64,000 bases of DNA, from assembly GCA_948440265.1 (NCBI GenBank), contig CAOJOK010000001.1, positions 62,001-126,000 of the forward strand, in the 5' to 3' direction. The position numbers and the translations under genes are program-made. This document shows positions 60,699-64,000 of this stretch, in pieces (position 1 is the stretch's first letter; the number at the start of each line of letters is the position of its first letter). The notes under the pieces are model-generated. The model searched no databases and was not told the origin of the DNA. It was given only the letters and a program-made list of their open reading frames with translations. This DNA is from an uncultured Clostridia bacterium (GTDB taxonomy: Bacteria; Bacillota; Clostridia; Christensenellales; Pumilibacteraceae).

Positions 60699-62791
60699 AA
60701 ATAACCGTAGGAAAATACAGCGGATTTTGTTTCGGCGTGAAAACCGCGCTCGAAGTGGCGGAGCGATACGCAAAAGAGAACGCAAGCTGTCTCGGCGAAA
60801 TCATACACAATGAAAGAGTGGTGGAAAGCCTGGTTAAGAAAGGCTTGAAAATAGTGAACTCTCCCGAAGAAGTCGACGGCGGAAAAATAATAATTCGGTC
60901 GCACGGCGTGGGAAAAGACGTGTATGACAGAATAAAAGAAAAGGGACTGGAATTGATAGACGCCACGTGTCCTTTTGTTAAGAAAATTCACGACATCGCC
61001 GAAAAATACGATAAAGAAGGATATAAAGTAGTAATAATAGGCAAGCGCAATCACCCCGAAGTCGTCGGTATAGGCGGTTGGTGCCGAAACGGAGCCGACG
61101 TTGTGGAAAGCGTGCAGGAACTGGAACAATACCTGAAAACGGTTAAATCCGACGAAAAACTGTGTTTTGTGGCTCAAACTACTTTCTCTGCAAAAAAATA
61201 TAATGAAATTGTGAAAAAAATAGTGAATAGCGGTTTGAAAACAGTTGAAATATTCGACACAATTTGCTATACTACTATTGAGCGGCAATCCGAGGCAATG
61301 GATTTGGCTTCCGAAAACGATAAAGTGTTAGTCGTTGGCAGCAAGAGTAGTTCGAATACGACGAAGTTGTACGAGACCTGCAAAGCGGTACAAAAGGAGA
61401 CCTATCACATAGAACGCGTTGCAGACTTAAAAAATATATTTTTTAAACCCGACGACAAAGTAGCCATCGTCGCCGGTGCGTCAACTCCCGAAGAGTTGAT
61501 TTTGGAGGTAAAAGGTTATATGGGCAACAATTTCGAAGACGTTAGCAAAGAGTTCAAAGACTTATTGGAAGAGTCGTTTGTTCAGTACAAAGACGGTATG
61601 CGTATAAAGGGAACCGTCATTCACGCTAACGAGAGTGGCATCAAGGTGAATATCGGCGGAAAGAAAGACGGTTTCATCAAGAAAGACGAGGTAAACGTGG
61701 ACGGAAGCTATAATCCGACCGACTATCCCGAAGGAACCCCTATAGAAGCGATAATCATCAATAAGAGCGATGTCGACAGCGGTTGCGTGCTGTTGTCCAA
61801 GAAAAAGGTCGATAAAATCAAAGAGGGTGACAAGGTGGTGGACACCGTTCGCGACGGAGCGGTTTTCGAGCTCGACGGCGTTCGCGCCATAAAGGGCGGT
61901 CTGCTCGGTCATCTCGGCACATATTCCGTATTTATTCCCGCGTCTCAAATAAGAGAGAGAGGCGGCTTCATAAAGGATATGAAGATATACGAAGGTCAGA
62001 AGCTTCGCCTTACGGCAATGGAAATCGACGACGAAAAGCGTGAAATCGTTGCCAGCCAGAGAAAAGTTCTCGAAGAGGAGAGAAAGGAAAAGGAAGACGT
62101 GTTCTGGGCAAACGTATGCCCCAACGTCATCGTGAGCGGCGTGGTGAAGCGCGCGACCAACTTCGGCGCATTCGTAAGCGTGGACGGAATAGACTGCCTT
62201 GCGCATATCGTCGACTTGTCCTGGACTCATATCAAGTCCGTGGAAGACGTATTGAAAATCGGCGAAACATACGATTTCCTTGTACTTTCCGCAGACAGAG
62301 AAAAGAATAAAGTTTCGTTGGGGTACAAGCAGTTGCAGCCTCATCCGTTTGTAAAAGCAATGGAAAATCACCCCGTCGGTTCGATAACCAAAGGTAAAGT
62401 CGTAAGCGTACTGCCTTTCGGTGCATTCGTGGAAATCGAGCGCGGCATAGAAGGTTTGGTTCACGTTTCGGAAGTTGCGCACAACTTCGTCAAGAATATA
62501 AACGAAGTCGTTAAAGTGGGCGATGAAGTCGAAGTTAAAGTTCTCGGCATAGACGAGCCTAACAAAAAGATTACGTTGAGCATAAAGGCTTGCCAGACTC
62601 CGCCTCCGGAGACCGAGAAACCGGCGAAAGAGTCTGCGGAAGATACGGCGGCGGCGACCGAACCGAAAGCGGAGAAGAAACCGCAGAGAAAACCCAAGCA
62701 GGAGAAAGCTCCCGAAGACCACAGCGAGTGGAGTGAGGAATCGAGCAACAATCCGTTTGCGGCACTCTTGAAGAATTTGGACGTAAAATAA
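60695..62791 (+). CDS. Fusion of IspH (HMBPP reductase) and ribosomal protein S1
   Basis: The protein has 698 residues. Residues 1-282 are IspH, the last enzyme of the MEP isoprenoid pathway, with its three iron-sulfur cysteines C12 (GFCFGV), C92 (DATCPFV) and C191 (DTICYTT), and IRSHGVG and FVAQTTFS motifs. Residues about 300-640 hold four S1 RNA-binding domains (RIKGTVIHANESGIKVNIGGKKDGFI; GGLLGHLGTYSVFIPASQI; SGVVKRATNFGAFVSVDGI; KGKVVSVLPFGAFVEIERGIEGLVHVSE). Residues 641-698 are a low-complexity Glu/Lys/Pro/Ala tail. The IspH-S1 fusion is known from many Clostridia. ATGA overlap with plsC. Confidence 0.95.
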   Translation: MKITVGKYSGFCFGVKTALEVAERYAKENASCLGEIIHNERVVESLVKKGLKIVNSPEEVDGGKIIIRSHGVGKDVYDRIKEKGLELIDATCPFVKKIHDIAEKYDKEGYKVVIIGKRNHPEVVGIGGWCRNGADVVESVQELEQYLKTVKSDEKLCFVAQTTFSAKKYNEIVKKIVNSGLKTVEIFDTICYTTIERQSEAMDLASENDKVLVVGSKSSSNTTKLYETCKAVQKETYHIERVADLKNIFFKPDDKVAIVAGASTPEELILEVKGYMGNNFEDVSKEFKDLLEESFVQYKDGMRIKGTVIHANESGIKVNIGGKKDGFIKKDEVNVDGSYNPTDYPEGTPIEAIIINKSDVDSGCVLLSKKKVDKIKEGDKVVDTVRDGAVFELDGVRAIKGGLLGHLGTYSVFIPASQIRERGGFIKDMKIYEGQKLRLTAMEIDDEKREIVASQRKVLEEERKEKEDVFWANVCPNVIVSGVVKRATNFGAFVSVDGIDCLAHIVDLSWTHIKSVEDVLKIGETYDFLVLSADREKNKVSLGYKQLQPHPFVKAMENHPVGSITKGKVVSVLPFGAFVEIERGIEGLVHVSEVAHNFVKNINEVVKVGDEVEVKVLGIDEPNKKITLSIKACQTPPPETEKPAKESAEDTAAATEPKAEKKPQRKPKQEKAPEDHSEWSEESSNNPFAALLKNLDVK

Positions 62792-62803
62792 GCTGAAAAG
62801 CCG

Positions 62804-62837
62804 AAAGCCGCATAAACTTGCGGCTTTCCTTATTTTT
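62804..62837 (+). terminator. Terminator after ispH-rpsA
   Basis: AAAGCCGC (62804-62811), 8-nt loop, GCGGCTTT (62820-62827), then CCTTATTTTT. Confidence 0.85.
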
Positions 62838-62872
62838 GTAACAGCAGTCGCGCTAAATTCATATCTGTATAT

Positions 62873-63682
62873 GTGATATACGATTTGCACAATGATTTGC
62901 TGACGGGTGTGTCCGCAAACGAATACGACGGATATTTGGCGCGCGTCTGCAAACAGTCTGTTAAGGGCATTATTCTGGCGTTTTGGACGACAGAGCTCGA
63001 TGTTAAAGAAGGCTTTTTTCAATCGACTGTCTCGAATATACGGTTTGATAAGTATAAAAACGTCGAGTTCGGTTATGCCGTAGAAGACTTGCACTTCTTG
63101 GAAAATGCACCTTTAAGCATATTGTCCGAATTGCCGTTTAAATATGTCGGTTTGACTTGGAATTACGACAATGCTCTTGCGGGCGGCGCTCTCGGAACTT
63201 CCGATTTGCTTCCGCTCGGGAAACGGGTCTTGAAAGAAGCCGAGCGCTTGAATATAGCGGTGGATACGGCGCACTTGAATGAAAAGAGCTTTTATTCGGT
63301 GGTGGACAGTTGCGGCGGAAAGGTTATGAACAGCCATTGCTGTTTTGACGAAGTGTTTCGACATCCGAGAAATCTGACGGCTCGTCAGATTCAAATGCTG
63401 GTCGAGAGAAACGGCATAATCGGCGTGACGCTCCACGATAAGTTTTTGTCAAAGGGCGAAGCTACGGCGGAATCCGTTGTCCGTCACATAGACTACTTTG
63501 TTCAGAAATTCGGTCCTAACAATTTGTGCATAGGCTCCGATTTCAACGGTTGTCGGCCGCCCGAAGACTTGTGCGAATACGACGGGTTCAGACTGTTGAA
63601 AATCAAACTGCTTAAACTCGGATATACGCAGTCGGCAATCGACGGAATTTTTTACAAAAACGCAATCGAATTTTTTACATAA
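62873..63682 (+). CDS. Membrane-dipeptidase-like protein (peptidase family M19)
   Basis: The protein has 269 residues, GTG start, no ribosome site. DLHNDLL at residues 4-10 supplies the first metal ligands (HxD). VGLTWNYDNALAGG, DTAHLNEKSFYSVVD and GSDFNG are the barrel motifs of renal-dipeptidase-type zinc enzymes. The usual SHSN loop reads NSHCCFDEVFRHPRN, a change near the metal site. It is about 40 residues shorter than typical family members. It has no signal peptide, so is cytoplasmic. Likely cleaves dipeptides or D-amino-acid dipeptides. It has no partner gene. Confidence 0.85.
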   Translation: MIYDLHNDLLTGVSANEYDGYLARVCKQSVKGIILAFWTTELDVKEGFFQSTVSNIRFDKYKNVEFGYAVEDLHFLENAPLSILSELPFKYVGLTWNYDNALAGGALGTSDLLPLGKRVLKEAERLNIAVDTAHLNEKSFYSVVDSCGGKVMNSHCCFDEVFRHPRNLTARQIQMLVERNGIIGVTLHDKFLSKGEATAESVVRHIDYFVQKFGPNNLCIGSDFNGCRPPEDLCEYDGFRLLKIKLLKLGYTQSAIDGIFYKNAIEFFT

Positions 63683-63711
63683 CGAATTTATTGGCAAACA
63701 GGAGATATACA

Positions 63712-64000
63712 ATGAACGACATTTACGAAAATCCTTTGATAACGCGTTACGCGTCAAAAGAAATGGCAAAGAATTTTTCCGACGATACCCGTTTTAAGCT
63801 TTGGCGCAAACTTTGGATTGCGCTTGCCGAAAGCGAAAAAGAACTCGGATTGAATATAACCGAGCGGCAGATTGAAGAAATGAAACAGTATGCCGATGAT
63901 ATAAATTACGAAGTGGCGCAAGAGCGTGAAAAGGAAGTTCGCCACGACGTTATGGCGCACGTGTACGCATTCGGTATGCAGGCAAAGTCGGCAAAACCCA
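63712..64000 (+). CDS. purB: Adenylosuccinate lyase, N-terminal fragment (3' cut by window edge)
   Basis: The first 96 codons are present, ATG 63712 behind AGGAG. YENPLITRYASKEMAKNFSDDTRFKLWRKLWIALAESEKELG and EKEVRHDVMAHVYAFG are the N-terminal signatures of PurB; the His in RHDVMAH is a substrate-binding residue. It catalyses two steps of purine synthesis (SAICAR to AICAR, adenylosuccinate to AMP). The catalytic Ser loop lies beyond the window. Confidence 0.94.
   Translation, partial: MNDIYENPLITRYASKEMAKNFSDDTRFKLWRKLWIALAESEKELGLNITERQIEEMKQYADDINYEVAQEREKEVRHDVMAHVYAFGMQAKSAKP

Noticed and set aside
62836..62864. Sigma-A promoter directly before the dipeptidase gene
   Set aside because: TTGTAA has a good spacing to TCATAT, but that -10 matches the consensus poorly, so it is not listed as a feature.

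Overview
The window is 64 kb of chromosome from an endospore-forming, low-to-mid GC Firmicute, most likely of class Clostridia. The evidence is gene content and order: lepA-hemW-hrcA-grpE-dnaK-dnaJ-prmA-rsmE-mtaB, yerC-pcrA-ligA, yicC-gmk-rpoZ-coaBC-priA-def-fmt-rsmB-rlmN-rpe-thiN-spoVM, scpAB, spore genes (spoIVB, dacB, gerW/ytfJ, dacF, spoVM), a CIRCE-controlled heat-shock operon and Shine-Dalgarno sites of AAGGAG type. Almost everything reads on the + strand. No tRNA or rRNA genes, insertion sequences or prophage were seen.

Region 1 (1-4.3 kb) is the 3' part of a type II-A CRISPR-Cas locus: the end of cas9, then cas1, cas2 and csn2, a short leader ending in ATTTGAG, and an array of 24 repeats (36 nt) and 23 spacers whose last repeat is degenerate. 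No tracrRNA was recognised here. Region 2 (4.3-15 kb) holds rnpB (RNase P RNA, minus strand, with its own promoter and terminator), a 1622-residue membrane protein resembling a cyclic-glucan-synthase/GH94 protein that has lost the recognisable catalytic motifs, rarA, a two-gene ABC exporter, and a convergent GtrA-like/GDPD-like pair. Region 3 (15-26 kb) is lepA-hemW and the HrcA/CIRCE heat-shock operon running on into rRNA and tRNA modification genes. Region 4 (26-43 kb) is rpsU, an unrecognised helical protein, yerC-pcrA-ligA, a HypE-like ATP-binding protein, and the long conserved yicC-to-thiN housekeeping run.

Region 5 (42.8-51.3 kb) is a sporulation neighbourhood. It has a 27-codon SpoVM gene, a stand-alone Spo0A DNA-binding domain with no receiver domain, SpoIVB, a SpoIIM-like membrane protein, two D,D-carboxypeptidases, an M50 protease, ScpA/ScpB, a DUF2953 protein and GerW. 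Several of these have sequences resembling sigma-E or sigma-G promoters placed directly against the start codon. Region 6 (51.3-57 kb) encodes a biotin-dependent, sodium-pumping decarboxylase set (two different carboxyltransferases, OadG, biotin carrier, OadB). Region 7 (57-64 kb) is surE, a BaiN-type flavoprotein, a chorismate mutase-CMP kinase fusion, plsC, an IspH-ribosomal protein S1 fusion, an M19 dipeptidase, and the start of purB, cut by the window edge.

The observations most worth following are the receiver-less Spo0A-like regulator beside spoIVB, the tiny spoVM gene, the recurrent Shine-Dalgarno-less starts lying 4-8 nt behind good -10 boxes (predicted leaderless mRNAs), the apparently inactive GH94-like giant protein, the mixed carboxyltransferase module, and the leader element complementary to the CRISPR repeat.
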